Below, piece by piece: positions 12,349 through 25,200 of a DNA stretch of 64,000 nucleotides (positions are counted from its first letter, which is position 1; each line of letters begins with the position of its first letter). Both the position numbers and the translations under genes were made by a program. Origin of the DNA: Anoplolepis gracilipes (taxonomy: Eukaryota; Arthropoda; Insecta; Hymenoptera; Formicidae); contig NC_132972.1 of the NCBI RefSeq assembly GCF_047496725.1, positions 11,051,001 through 11,115,000 on the forward strand, in the 5' to 3' direction. The notes beneath the pieces were generated by a model that searched no databases, was not told where the DNA came from, and saw only the letters and a program-made list of their open reading frames with translations.

Positions 12349-15300
12349 ATGTTCAACCACCGACACGGGCCACGAGCGCTGTCGACCTGCAACCTCCTCG
12401 GCGTAACATTCCTTTTACTGATCGTCGCCGGTAGCTACGATGTGTCAGCGGACCTCAATTCCGAGTTCGTCAAAGGAAAAAGTGAGTTTCACTGCGAAAC
12501 TTTCATTTGGAAGTCTCGAAAACAGAATTACAACTGATTTGCAATTTATTCCTAATTAATATTCAATATATTAGAATCTATCGTAATTCTTCACTTTCGT
12601 GCAAAACAGAATTGGGACAGATGCGGCATCGCATTTTCCAATAATAAAATTATTATTAAAATATAATATGTATTATATATGTGTGTGTATAATTCTAGAA
12701 ACAAAACAAATATGTAAATTTTTAAATAACAGTATCGTTAGTTTTAAGTATAATAATTATCACGCAATTTTATTATCGGAAAATATTGCTGCATTTTAGC
12801 CCACTTTTATAATAGTTTTAATTATTGTTTTAGATGCCACATGTGTGATATAAGTATATGAATATTACGTTATTATTAAAATACATATAAAAATATAATT
12901 TAAAAATATATGTATGTATATATACATATTATATACGCATATTTTTTTAAATTACATTTTTACTTTATTAAAATAACATAATTATTCAATTTAGAGACAA
13001 AGTTTTGCTGAAACGTGAAAATGTTAGTAATAAAAAAATAAATCTTGCAAACATCGGTGAACAGAAGATTTCCTGGAGAAATAACATAATTTATTTTCGG
13101 CGCATATGAGTGCGTATATCGCTTTATTGCGAATATTGGTTTTTTTAACTGTTATGAATATAAGTTCTTCTCTTAATAGAGAACTCTCGATCGTAGATCA
13201 TCGGGACTGTCTGAAAAAGTAGAAAGCGAAGCGGTGCGTTGGCTCGGCGTGGGCGTCGCTTAGCTGAAGAGTCCCTTTTACTTCAAGTACTTTTGGAAAG
13301 TACCGTTTATCTGCTATCTTAAAGAGAAAGAACGAAAATAGAGAAAAGAGAAAGAGCGCATGCCGTTTAGAAGCTCGACTCTTATCTTCCGTCTCTAGTC
13401 GAGAGTATCTAGCATCGCATCATGTAGGTGTATTTTAAGTATTTCTATAATTGAGAATGTGGAGTGCGCTCCCGGCACGTGGTTTACAAGAGCTTGACCC
13501 ACATATAAGGTGTTTATATCAGTGTTGATGACATGTCGCGGAGAGACAATGGCCGTTGCGACTATTATCACGTTCAACCGCCGTGACATTTGCGGTTCGA
13601 ATGGGCTGCACGCGCTTTTACGGAAGCTACAGTTCCGCTAATGATTTTCTCGACAAGCTTCATCAAGTAGAATAATAGATTAAAAAGAAATGTTTTCATA
13701 ATTTTTTAAACAAAAATTAACCGAAATAAAATAATTTAAACCCAAAAATTATATGTTATTATTAGCGTTAATAATCATACCTTACTATATCACAAGTATT
13801 TTATGCATAAGAAGAATAATAATTTTTTCAATGTTTTATCTATATTAAAAACAAAATTTTGAATGCTTAACAATATATAAAAATGAACTGTAAAACAATC
13901 AAATTAATATCACAATAATGTAAGACATATCTTTTGAAAAATAATATTTTAAAGCTTTTAAATAAACAAATCTTTCTAATTATTTACATAAATTTTTTAT
14001 AATCTATAAACGACACAATTTAAAATAATTTCTTTCATGATTTTTTCTATTTTCAAGCTAGATTTATATGATCGCAATAAATGTTTGCTGTGTTAATCAC
14101 AAACATAGGCAGGTGCTTATTCCAGACACAGGACTCCTTTGTCGGATAAGATGCAAAAAAGCAGAATAATACAAGTTCATCTTTTTTCTGATATATTATA
14201 TATTTTATAAAAATGCAGACATCTAGAATTGATTATCATCCTTCTCGATGATATTTTGGCCAATAAATACAGACTCTCTGAAAAATTTAGTATTAACTCT
14301 GTTAGAGAGTATCAACTTTTCTTATTTTATCAAAATATATACAAGTACTCAGCGCAGATCAATCCAAACACTTTCGCATAACACATTATTAACAATTTTT
14401 ATTTAAATATTTAGAGATAAGGCGTGAGAACAGAAGTTCTCACGAGAAACAGATTCGCCGAAAATTCCACGACTGGTTTTTAGGAATCCACTCGAATAGC
14501 GTTTCGAAACGAATTGGTATGATCAGCGGAAAGATATTGCCAGAATGTATTTTCATCAACACAATAACCGGTGCGTGGAGGCTGCACATTATGCAGTTGA
14601 AAAGTGCAGCTTATCCAGCATGCAAACAACCACCCAGAATTCGTTGCAGGCATGAAGAGATACCGCCTAAAGTGGCCTCCATAAAAGTTTCCATTAAAAT
14701 GATAAGCTCTGAGACGATCTCTCTCTCTACCCATTAGGCAGAAGTAACCTCCGTCATGTTGTGCTCTACAGTTTCTATTTTGTCGTTCGAAAAAAAAAAA
14801 TATAGAAAAAGCGAAGAGATGAACGAGACAATTTAAGAGAGAAAGAGAGATAGAGAGACAGAAGGATTTACCTTGGAAGGATTACGGAGCCGCAGTAAAT
14901 TAATCGGTCGTCTTTATCGTTCTCGGCTTTTAAGATGTATCGCGTTTTGGAATAAAGTATCTATTAAGAGGCGAGTGCAGCCCCCGATAATCCCTTTGCG
15001 AGGATATTATTTACGCAAGAAAATAACAGAGGTCAGACGCCTATTAAAAATCGAATTCTTTCGAAAAATTATTTTCTTATACAGCAATTTCTAGATTTAT
15101 CTTTTAACGCGCCTCGGCTTTGATCGTGTGCCGACTTTCGCCGACAAAATAGATTTTTTTTTTCTGAGACATTCATTATATAATTGTCGATTTTTGTTCG
15201 ATCTCGATAATTATTCAGTGTGACTTGTTTCATCCGAAATTTCGCGATTACCATACACATATTTACTGTTAACACATTTTTGTTCAATTTATGTCAGAAG

Positions 15301-17650
15301 AATAAATTTAACAAACTTTTTCACAAGTCTCTGTTCACAAGTTCATGTTTTTAATTTTAATATAACTGTCGAGGCGTTATATAAAATAAAATAAATGAGA
15401 CTAAAATAATGATTTATTATTATAAGTGTTTTTTTAGTTTCTAAAATTTTTACTTGGTTTTATTCGCATTTTAATGTAAGCAAATTGGACAGACAAAAAA
15501 TAACAAAAACTGTAATTATTAATAATTTGCTTTTTGTAGCTCTTGAAATCATCGCTTAATACATTATTCCTAAAGAGAACGAAAGAATGTTTGATTGGCA
15601 CCGTAATCGAATCTGTAAATGAACATACGCCAAGAGAGTGACAAGACTCTCGCTCATATGCTTTAGCCTGTTATCGCCCGAAGCTCTTTATTTATAACCC
15701 CGGCTTCAAGAATAATCGACGAGAGGCGAGAAATTTTATATTCATTATATCCTCTGGCAACGAGACTGCTACTCTGACAACGTTCTACTTTGCTCATACT
15801 TGCGTATCAACCTAATCTTCAAATCTGGGAGAATTTTTGTCTCTTCGATCGGGCCCTTCGATACCGGCATCGATATTCATTTCCTCGACTAACGATATTA
15901 ATTATTAGACATTTGTCCTTGGATGGTTTTAAAGAATCTCGCTTTCTCCACCATTGCTTCTCCCAAGTTTCTTCACCTTTGCCGGATCCTTTGACACAGA
16001 TTATATCTTCCAGCGTGTCCAGCGGGTAAGTAAGGAGTAAGTAACGAGACATGAAGCAGGAAGAAAGATTATCGGGGCATGAGCATGAGAGACCATCGTC
16101 CATCAAGGCAAAAGCGAGATATAGCGCAACGTAATACCGTTTCCCCGTACGACTTATCGTCATCGTCGTCGTCGTCGATGTATGTGTAAGGACCAGACAG
16201 GGACATCTGGGAGGCATGCCTTAATTGACCGCTCAGAATATCGACGAGATCCCAGAGACGGATTAAGACGTCAGATTTCCGAGGGACATTCGTATTTTTT
16301 GCCCGCCATGAAATATGACCGTTCAATATGCTCGATGGAATTTATTTATGTATGATGAGGATTGCGTCGCTGGATCCACGCGCGTTTCTTTCCTACTAGT
16401 ATTCCTCCCGTAACTTTCTGGAAGCGTCTCGATATTTTTAGTCGTCTATTCGTCTTATTCTTTTTTTATTTGCTTAAGATTTTTAATCAAAGCTCATTTA
16501 TTCTTGCGGGAAACTTAACTAGACATAATCGTTTTTTAAATTTTTGATATTATAAAAAACTTGACAGCTATGAAGCTTATGTTACTGATGGTATACATAT
16601 AAGTAGATAATTCATTTTCTACATATCTTCTCCGAAATGCTTCGTCGATTCTTTTATATAACATGTTTTTATACTAAATATTTATCTTGCGTATTAACAA
16701 AATTCTATTTTGCTCAAGATGTTGTTACTACTAATCTTACTAGCAAACCACAACATTAAATCTATGATTTGATCCATTCGGAATAATCGATGAACACGTG
16801 GGGATTGTGCAAATACGCGACTTTATGACCGCGATTCAATTGAGGCAACATTCCAAAGAGAGATTGCACATGCGGTATAGCAGATGAGCCGATTCTTATA
16901 TTAATCATTTCCATCTGACGTCTCTTGCAATCTGCCTGGCGGGCATTTTGCGAGTTTACGCGACAGCCCCGAGGTGAGATTGGTAACAGGTGGTCTCGCA
17001 TTCGTTTCACAACGTGACCAGGCTAAACACGTATCGCATCGTGATACGAATGCGCCCTGTCGAAGGTCAATCAGGGGGTTTTCGATGCGCGATGACGCGC
17101 GCGATCGCGAGGGCGATGACAATGGGCGTCGTCGGCGTGATCGAGGAGAGATTTGAAGGCCGCACAAATGGAGCTGTCAACGTTTTTTCCTGAGTTGGGC
17201 ATTGTATGCCCAAATCAGAAGGACTCGCGATGGCAATCTACGCCGATTGATGCGATGATGCGCGAAAACGCGTCGACGAAGCGCATTGTCTAGAATTTTA
17301 TGTATGACGTAGTAGCGTCATTATCCAGAATGAGAAGGGAATATCGGCTCGATAACGAAGTATATATATCTAATTTGTTCGGGATATATTTCTAAAATAA
17401 AATATATGATTAATACGACAAACGTGATGTGCATATTCTCTGTGTGCATGATTGATTATATTTAATATATATATATATGCGGATATCAGATTCAATTATG
17501 GATTAAAAGACTTGTTCTCTGGATTCTTTCCATTTAATATATAGATAATTTTGTTCAGAAATTTTTGTCTTTTATTCATATTCGCTTTGTACTCATATTA
17601 GCAAAAAATTAAATATAATTCAAATATCTAAATAAATTAAGTGATATACA

Positions 17651-17708
<58 letters not shown>

Positions 17709-20700
17709 CGAATATTTATCTATGCAAAATTATCCCGCAATCTCTCTGGCATCGTTATGCAATTCACATCTTGCACAATTATGCAATTATACCGAGTTGT
17801 CTAACCTTTTGATTTGTTTTTCTTGATATTAATATCCTAGAAATTCTTGATATTCAGATTTTGTATATTATTTAATTTATTTTAGATATTTTAATTATAT
17901 TATTAATTATTAATTATATTATATTTAATTTTTTTTTATTTAATTTTTTGCTAATGTACAAAGCATGAGATAAAACAAAAATTTCTGAACAAAATTATCT
18001 ATATATTAGATGGATAGGAAGAATCCAGGGAAGGAACAAGTCTTTTAATCCATAATTGAATCTGATGTCCGCATTGTTCCGTATCATAAATATCAAATGA
18101 TAAAAATGAAAAGAAATTAGATTTTGTTGTTAAGCAGTCAAGAAAGTACGGCATTTAAGAAATTAGTCAAAGGTATAGCTCTTCCGCTACGACTGCTTGA
18201 TTGATGGCACACATCAGATTAAGCATAAGCATCAACAGGTCTAGCAGAGAAATGTGGGTGGACGAAGAGGATGAGAGACGTGGGTGACTTTTTTTTAGTG
18301 ATTGCACATCAAGAAGAATTTTATGGAGAATAAAAGGTTGACATGTGGAAGTGTGTCCAATTGTTACGAAATGCAAACAAAGAAAATAATATACCTCTTT
18401 ACATGTTAGGTATTGCATAAAATAAACAGTTTTCAGAAAGAAATTATATAGGTAAAATTTATGGGTCAAAAGTTGGCGAATTAAATTAATTTCTTGCATT
18501 TTGTGTTTTATCGACTCGACCTTTCTGCTGACGATATTTTTGCGTGTTGGAATTTTAATTGATTTTTAATTGATCATTAGTTGGCCGCTTGCATTACTCG
18601 ATCCAATGTACATACGTACAGTACCGATTATGAAGAAATTTCTATCGGTGGAAACAAAGTTTCTCTCCAGAGAATTCCTTTTTCTCCTTTTACCATCTAC
18701 ATTGAAAATCTAATACTTAAAAATAAAACTTATACACATACAAGTAGAACGTTTGTTTAAACATTAATAAGCTTTATTATTGTTTATTTTATGTTTATTT
18801 TTGATCGATAAAAGTAGAAAGATCCTTGACTGTTTTATTTATGATTATAAGGTTTGTCGAGTTTTAATCGTAAATATGGTACTAAAAAAAACAGATAATG
18901 TTGATATATTATACATATCGCAGATAAAAAATTATCTAGTAAAATGTCCGATTAGATATATTTCCTGTTGCACATTTAACACATTTAATTTAACTACGAA
19001 AGTCACGCAATTAATGATCGAGGAGCGGTGTCGATTTAATCTATTTCATTGTTTCGATATCAGAAAGTGGAATTTATTTTAAAATCGCACGCTTTCCCAA
19101 GATTTCGCGCGATCTTTCCCACAGTGGAGGAGTTAAGCCCGCGAGGCGCCCATCAAGCACTTGAAGCTACACGCACGACGTTAAAAGGGACAGGTAATTT
19201 AGCGCGCGTTACGAAAGGACGAGGTACTCGGTATCGCGCGAGATGCTGGATCAGGGATGTTAAACGATACCGGCCCGAGGTCAACATATCTGCGCGGAAT
19301 CTGCGCCGCGGATCGGGCAGCTTATTGCACGATCCACCGAGAAGGAGAGTGATATAGGTACGCGCCCACGTAAGAACGTTATCGGATCGGGCGATCACAG
19401 ATCGATCGTGGCTGTGCTGAGGAAAGTGACGATGGCCTCTCGATGGCCTCGGATCTCGAGATCAAGATACGAGTTCGAATCTCGTGCGGATTCTGAAAAT
19501 TAATATGTAAAATGAACGATATAATTTGGTGAACATTTACTCAATCTTTAACCTGATCTCAAAATAAGTACGTATCATCTTTAATGAAACTGTCAATGTT
19601 TGTCCTACGCTGTTTATACAATTATTAAGATATAAACAGTTTCGAATTAGATGTATTAACAAATATGTATATCTATGTATAATATATTAATTATAAATAT
19701 ATATAAATATACTTATAATATATTGTTAATTTATTAATATGTATTATAATATATTATATATTAAAAATCAATATACATATTTTAAGATATATTAAAAAAT
19801 TTTGATTTGAGAAAGACTGACTATAAGAAAAGCAAATAAAAAGATACATTTTGTTGTCGTCGATTTTCGTTATCGTTTCTTCCTCGCATTTGCGGGAAAA
19901 TTAAAAATAATATATATATATATACTATAATTCTCTCGGAAAAACTGAAATTAGGAACATAAATTTAGAAAAATAAATGCACCATTATACACAATGAAAT
20001 TTACGAGTTATGAATATTATTCGCGTAATATATCGAGTTGTAGTTCAACTATGGTGACGTCTCTTATTGTCTCGCGCATTAACACTCCTCGAGGCGACAA
20101 CCGCGTTGACTGACGTCTGTGGCTTCTTCCTCTTCAACTAGTGGAGACAGCGCTGGAGCAAGACGTACATTTCTCCCGAGGTGGTCGACGCCTGCCGCGA
20201 GATTCACGCAAGATAAATCGATGCTCCTCCTTACCGTTCCTCGAGTCTTTGTCTCGATCAGCTGATGAATTTTACTCACAAATGTGTCTTTGTTCGTATG
20301 TTTTTTTTCCTCAAAGTCTAGTATGTTGCACAATTTAAAAAAATCTTAGTACATATAGTTGCCAATTATTAGAGCTAATCGTTGTAAAATAAGGGCAACA
20401 GTATTCAAATTATCATTATAATAGAGAAATGTATCTAAAATTTGACAATGTTAATTTGTTATAATTTTAAAATCAATTAAATATTCTGTTTAAATCATGT
20501 ATACATATAATTATAATTATAGAATATATAAAAAAATATTTTTATATTATTTTATCATAATTTTACTCGCGATTTTTGCGTTTACTTATTTTTAACCATA
20601 CGCCGAAATTAAATTACAAATAACACCTGAACAAATAGCAAGAAAATGCACTGGTTTACCATTATGGTATTCAATGTTTAATGTGCAAGTGTTTTTCTGC

Positions 20701-22154
20701 GGCTAAGTGATTTGAGAGACAAGACTTTATGCGGCGACTTTATGGTGTAATTATGAATGCAACTCGCTCGTATATCAAAATCTTTGTCAAATGACGGTGA
20801 AAAGCACTCAAGCTAGATTGCTATCTGTTGTGCAAGTTGTATGTATTAACAAATAAAAATTGCAACGGTCTTTGCATGGGCTGTAAGTACGACGATGAAT
20901 TGTAAAAATGTCACTCTACACTAAACATAATTTATAATGCACTTTATTGTCTTTAGGATTATTTAAAGTATCTAATCTAAAATAAACAATAATTTAATTA
21001 TTCACATTCTAGGAATTTATTAAAATCTGTGAATATAAAAGAATTTAAATATTGTGAAAAAATTTATTGAGCGCTCATTGAAACAGCCTTATTAAATATG
21101 ATTTTAATAGCAAAGTAATGTACGATATAATGCGCATATCACGAAAATGCGACGTACATACATTATGCTGCAAGTCACTGTAACAAGTATCTTTCGATGA
21201 AGAAAGCACTATTATATAAAAGTTAAGCTTTATTTTTTCACATATAAAGTTTGCATATTAGATGAAGGAAATTTATCTTTCCCCAGACGACAGCAATATA
21301 GAGTTCTTTCAACTATGTAACATATAAATCCTCGCCTAAAGTCGTGCATTGAATCCTGAATCAACCTTATCGCGTACAATCTAGTTGAACAACGCAGTGA
21401 AAAGCATTAATTCTCCATTATTTAGCGATTTTTACGACGCCCTATGGCATAATGTAATGGTTTTCTCCCGCTTGTCTTGCGATATTTAACACATCTTACA
21501 TTGCATTGTGATATTACTTTTAGTCAAATAAAATCTGCTATTATATTTATTATATTTATTTAGTGATGTTTCTACGTGAAATAATTTTTATTTTAGACTG
21601 CAAATATTTTAAAGTATTTGTTGAAGAATTCATATCATTAATTTGAAAATTTCTATATTTTAATGTGAAAATGTTATTATTTTAATTTACATACTCAAAC
21701 TTGTTTTCAATAGAGACATAGTACAAATGTATAGACTTTATATATTATGCTTATTTTTTCTCTTTCTTATATTATTTTATATAATTTGAACATTTTATTG
21801 ATGGTATCTGTATATTAATTACCTTAGAAAATATTTAAAAAATTTTTAAGACATTGACTTCTTAGACCTACAGTCAGATGAAAAGATTAGAGGAAAGAAG
21901 ATTTAGAGAAAAACTAATTTTGCTATTTTTTTATAATATGATAGTGAGGAGTTAACGAAGATAATGCTTGCGATGAGAGAGCACTGATCGAAAGTCGGTG
22001 TTCTGTATCCGGGAGGCAAACGTGAGATCGCGTGCCCTCTCGGTGCACGCGTGGTCCAGCTCGCTGGCTGCTGAGGTTGCGAGGTGAGATAAAGAAAGAG
22101 AGAGAAAAAGAGACGCATAAGGAGCCATTGCGGATGATCGAGAGAAGGAGATAG

Positions 22155-22215
<61 letters not shown>

Positions 22216-25200
22216 GCAGTAAATGTAGAATGTATTGTCGGGAGAGAGAGAAACGAACAAAGCGCATTCCGCACACAACGTCATTTGTTCCTTGTCCATG
22301 CCGCCCTCGGTACTTCATTTTGATTCGTTATTATTTCCTCACCTCACTTGTGCTTTATTAACAACGACAGTTAAAAAAAAAAATGAAAATAGTGTGCCCG
22401 ACAATTTTCTCGAAAACACTTTCGCGCCGCGACTTAATGACATCGCCCTGTGACCTGAAAAATCGACATGTGTCAACTATTACTATATAAAGGTAGCAGC
22501 CATTAATTATTATAATAGATGTTTTTATGGCGTTGCAAAATTAAAGAATACATATTCTCTAAAATGTAAGCTTGTAAAAACTTTTTCTCTGCAAATTTAC
22601 TTTTGATATTTTTAATGTGATTGTTTCTCCTTTCAATCTCTATCATATCTCACATCACTGTTGCATTTTTAAATCTTTCCTGTTTTAAAATAAAAGATAT
22701 ATATATATATATATATATATATCTTATTTATTTATTTAAAAAATATCTTTATAAGAAATATCTCTCTAAAATAAATCTTAATGAACTTTTAATAGAAATT
22801 TATTTTTGCATGACTCGTTATTCATTTTAACTTTCACTCGTAATCTCAAATAAAATACGAAATAATTGTTATTTGTATGGAGATAGTTATTTACTTTATT
22901 CTATGAAGATACAATAAAACTATGCAAATTTTTTCAAAAGCAATAATTAAAACGAATTTATAATTTATTTGCAATTTATAATCACATTACAAAATAATCG
23001 TGTAAAATGTAAAATCTAAAGCGATTAGAGTCAATTATCAACACATACGTTGTCCAAATAATTTGTAATTTATTTAAACTCTTCCCTCGATTCTGCTTCC
23101 TAAAAATAAAAATAAAATAAAAATCGCCGTAAACAAACAGCTTTAAAATTACAAACGTAATGCACACATCATTGCAATGGACAAGTTAGTAAGTTATTTT
23201 GTAAAATTGAATAAAAAAATGTTAATTTTTTTCTCTTTTCTCTAAATTTATTTTTTATAAAGATCAAGTCTGCATTATCCTTGATTCTTCGATCGCATGC
23301 CTATAGACTATAGACCAAAGTACATCAGAGTTAACTCGAATATAAAGCAACGCGAAGCGCGAGAAGATGGAACGAGAGGTGCAAGAGAAAGAGCCCATGA
23401 TCGAACGGAGTGACGTGAATAAAACGCCGTCGCGCCGCCGACATAATGAAATCGAAAAATGAAGTTACACGAACGGAACGGAGCGGAGACGCATACCGCA
23501 TCGTAGCCTTCGGGCTGGCCACGCCGCAGGGAGCGGAGGAGCTTAACCGCAGACTCGAAAGCAATAAACCATAAAGCTATTAATGTTACGCCACGGTTAT
23601 AACGTATACGCGAGACTTATACAACCCCCCGACTCGGATGTATCCCTCTCGTCTCCTTCTTGTCGCCCTCTCCACTCCCGCGTCGTAGATTCATGTATAC
23701 TGGAGGCTGGTCAGGGTGTAGTTGAACGATCGCGCGTGATGACAAAGCGATTCGTCTTGAATCTCGGCGAAAACTTGATATCTCCTCTCTTATTCTCTCT
23801 CCAGCTATGAATTGGAATATTTTCAACTCACAATGACACGACGCTTCGGAAGAGAAAATTGCCTCGAACTGCGAACCAAGTTGATTAGCTGATAATTTTG
23901 GAAATATTTCAGAAGGCCAGTTTGAACAAGAACGAGTTATGAGATCGTTCTTTATGTTTAGAAATGATATTATAGGACGTAACCAGAATTCCTAGATTAA
24001 TCAAGTAATTCAAATGAGAGAATACATAAAGCAACAGGTGAACGAAACGTCAGTCAAAGTATTTGCGTCGGCAAGTCGATTACTACGTTTGATCTATTCA
24101 AACTCGTATGACCTTACGTCGTAAGAGAACGATGTTCATTTTGAGAAGGAAAAAATTGGAATACCTGCATATAAAAGGGGTATAAATGTCTACATAAACT
24201 TACTTTGAAGCTCGTTGAAATGCGAAAACCGTTAGACGAGAGTTACGAGTAAATCTCTTCGTTTATTCAATATCTATTTAAATCTGCTAAAGTTTTCGTT
24301 CTAATCGCGAATTATGTTACGAAATGTTTCTCCGAACTCATATTTACATCGTGACTTTTATTGCAGAAGTTCCGATATTTAACATAGTATTACGAAATTT
24401 ATTTTCACGAAGTGAAGTCCATTATTCTTTCTTCCATTTCTGCATATTTATTTTTAAACTTTTTCCAGTTTCCATTATTTTATTATTCTTTTTTTGCTTT
24501 CAGTTTGTTTTTCCCTTTTTTCAGTTTTTTTTTTATATTTATAATATGTTTTATACTTTATCCGTTTTACGAAAAAGTGAAAAATATTTTATTTTTATGT
24601 GTACACACTTTATTGTTATTTTTCGATATTTTTTATATTAATATAAAAATTAATGATTTATTAATTTTTTTTATTTTGCATTAATTAATTTTTTTATAAT
24701 ACATTTTTGCTTATAATACTCTCTTCTGCATATTTTGAACAGTTATTTATTTATTTATTGTCTTATACTTTTTTTTATCAGAGTGGATGGTTTTGTTTCA
24801 AAATACAATTTTTTTTCTGTTTTTCTTTCTCTCACAGTTTCAATTTTTCTTTCTCTTAGCCATTCTCTGAAATCCATTCTCACCTTGATTTTTTTTTTTT
24901 TTTAGCAAACTCAAACCGATAGTTATTTCGCGCGTTTACGATACCTCGGTTTTATTTCGTCGGGCATTTAGCCGAGGGCTCAAGAGAGAAAGAGAGAGAA
25001 AGAGAAAGCAGGCAAAAGAGAAGCCTTAGAACCGAGAAACGATTTTGATGGTGGGGATTGCGCGAGCTCGACGGTATCGATGTTTACGAGCTCAAATAAA
25101 CGGCACCGTCGTCGCCGTCGTCGCCGTCATCGCCATCAGCATGTGGTTATTTCATATTACTTTGGGCCTTTAATGGAGGAGAAGAAGGCATTTTAAAGTG

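Noticed and set aside
14423..14444. Small palindrome CGTGAGAAC AGAA GTTCTCACG
   Set aside because: Only 9-bp arms; such structures are expected by chance in a 17-kb intron.
15790..17193. Several 60-132 codon frames on both strands in Egfr intron 1
   Set aside because: Mutually overlapping, low-complexity in part (poly-Asp from the CGT run), and no consistent frame or splice sites.
18167..18499. 110-codon minus-strand frame
   Set aside because: Composition (Leu, Ser, Phe) follows base composition; no recognisable domain; isolated inside an intron.
19469..19492. TRNA-like T-arm: ACGAG TTCGAAT CTCGT followed by GCGGATT
   Set aside because: The T-stem is perfect, but no matching 5' acceptor strand (AATCCGC) or D and anticodon arms occur at the required distance upstream.
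21903..22318. Three minus-strand frames with long Ser-Leu repeats
   Set aside because: Direct translation of the (GA)n microsatellite in three frames; not coding.
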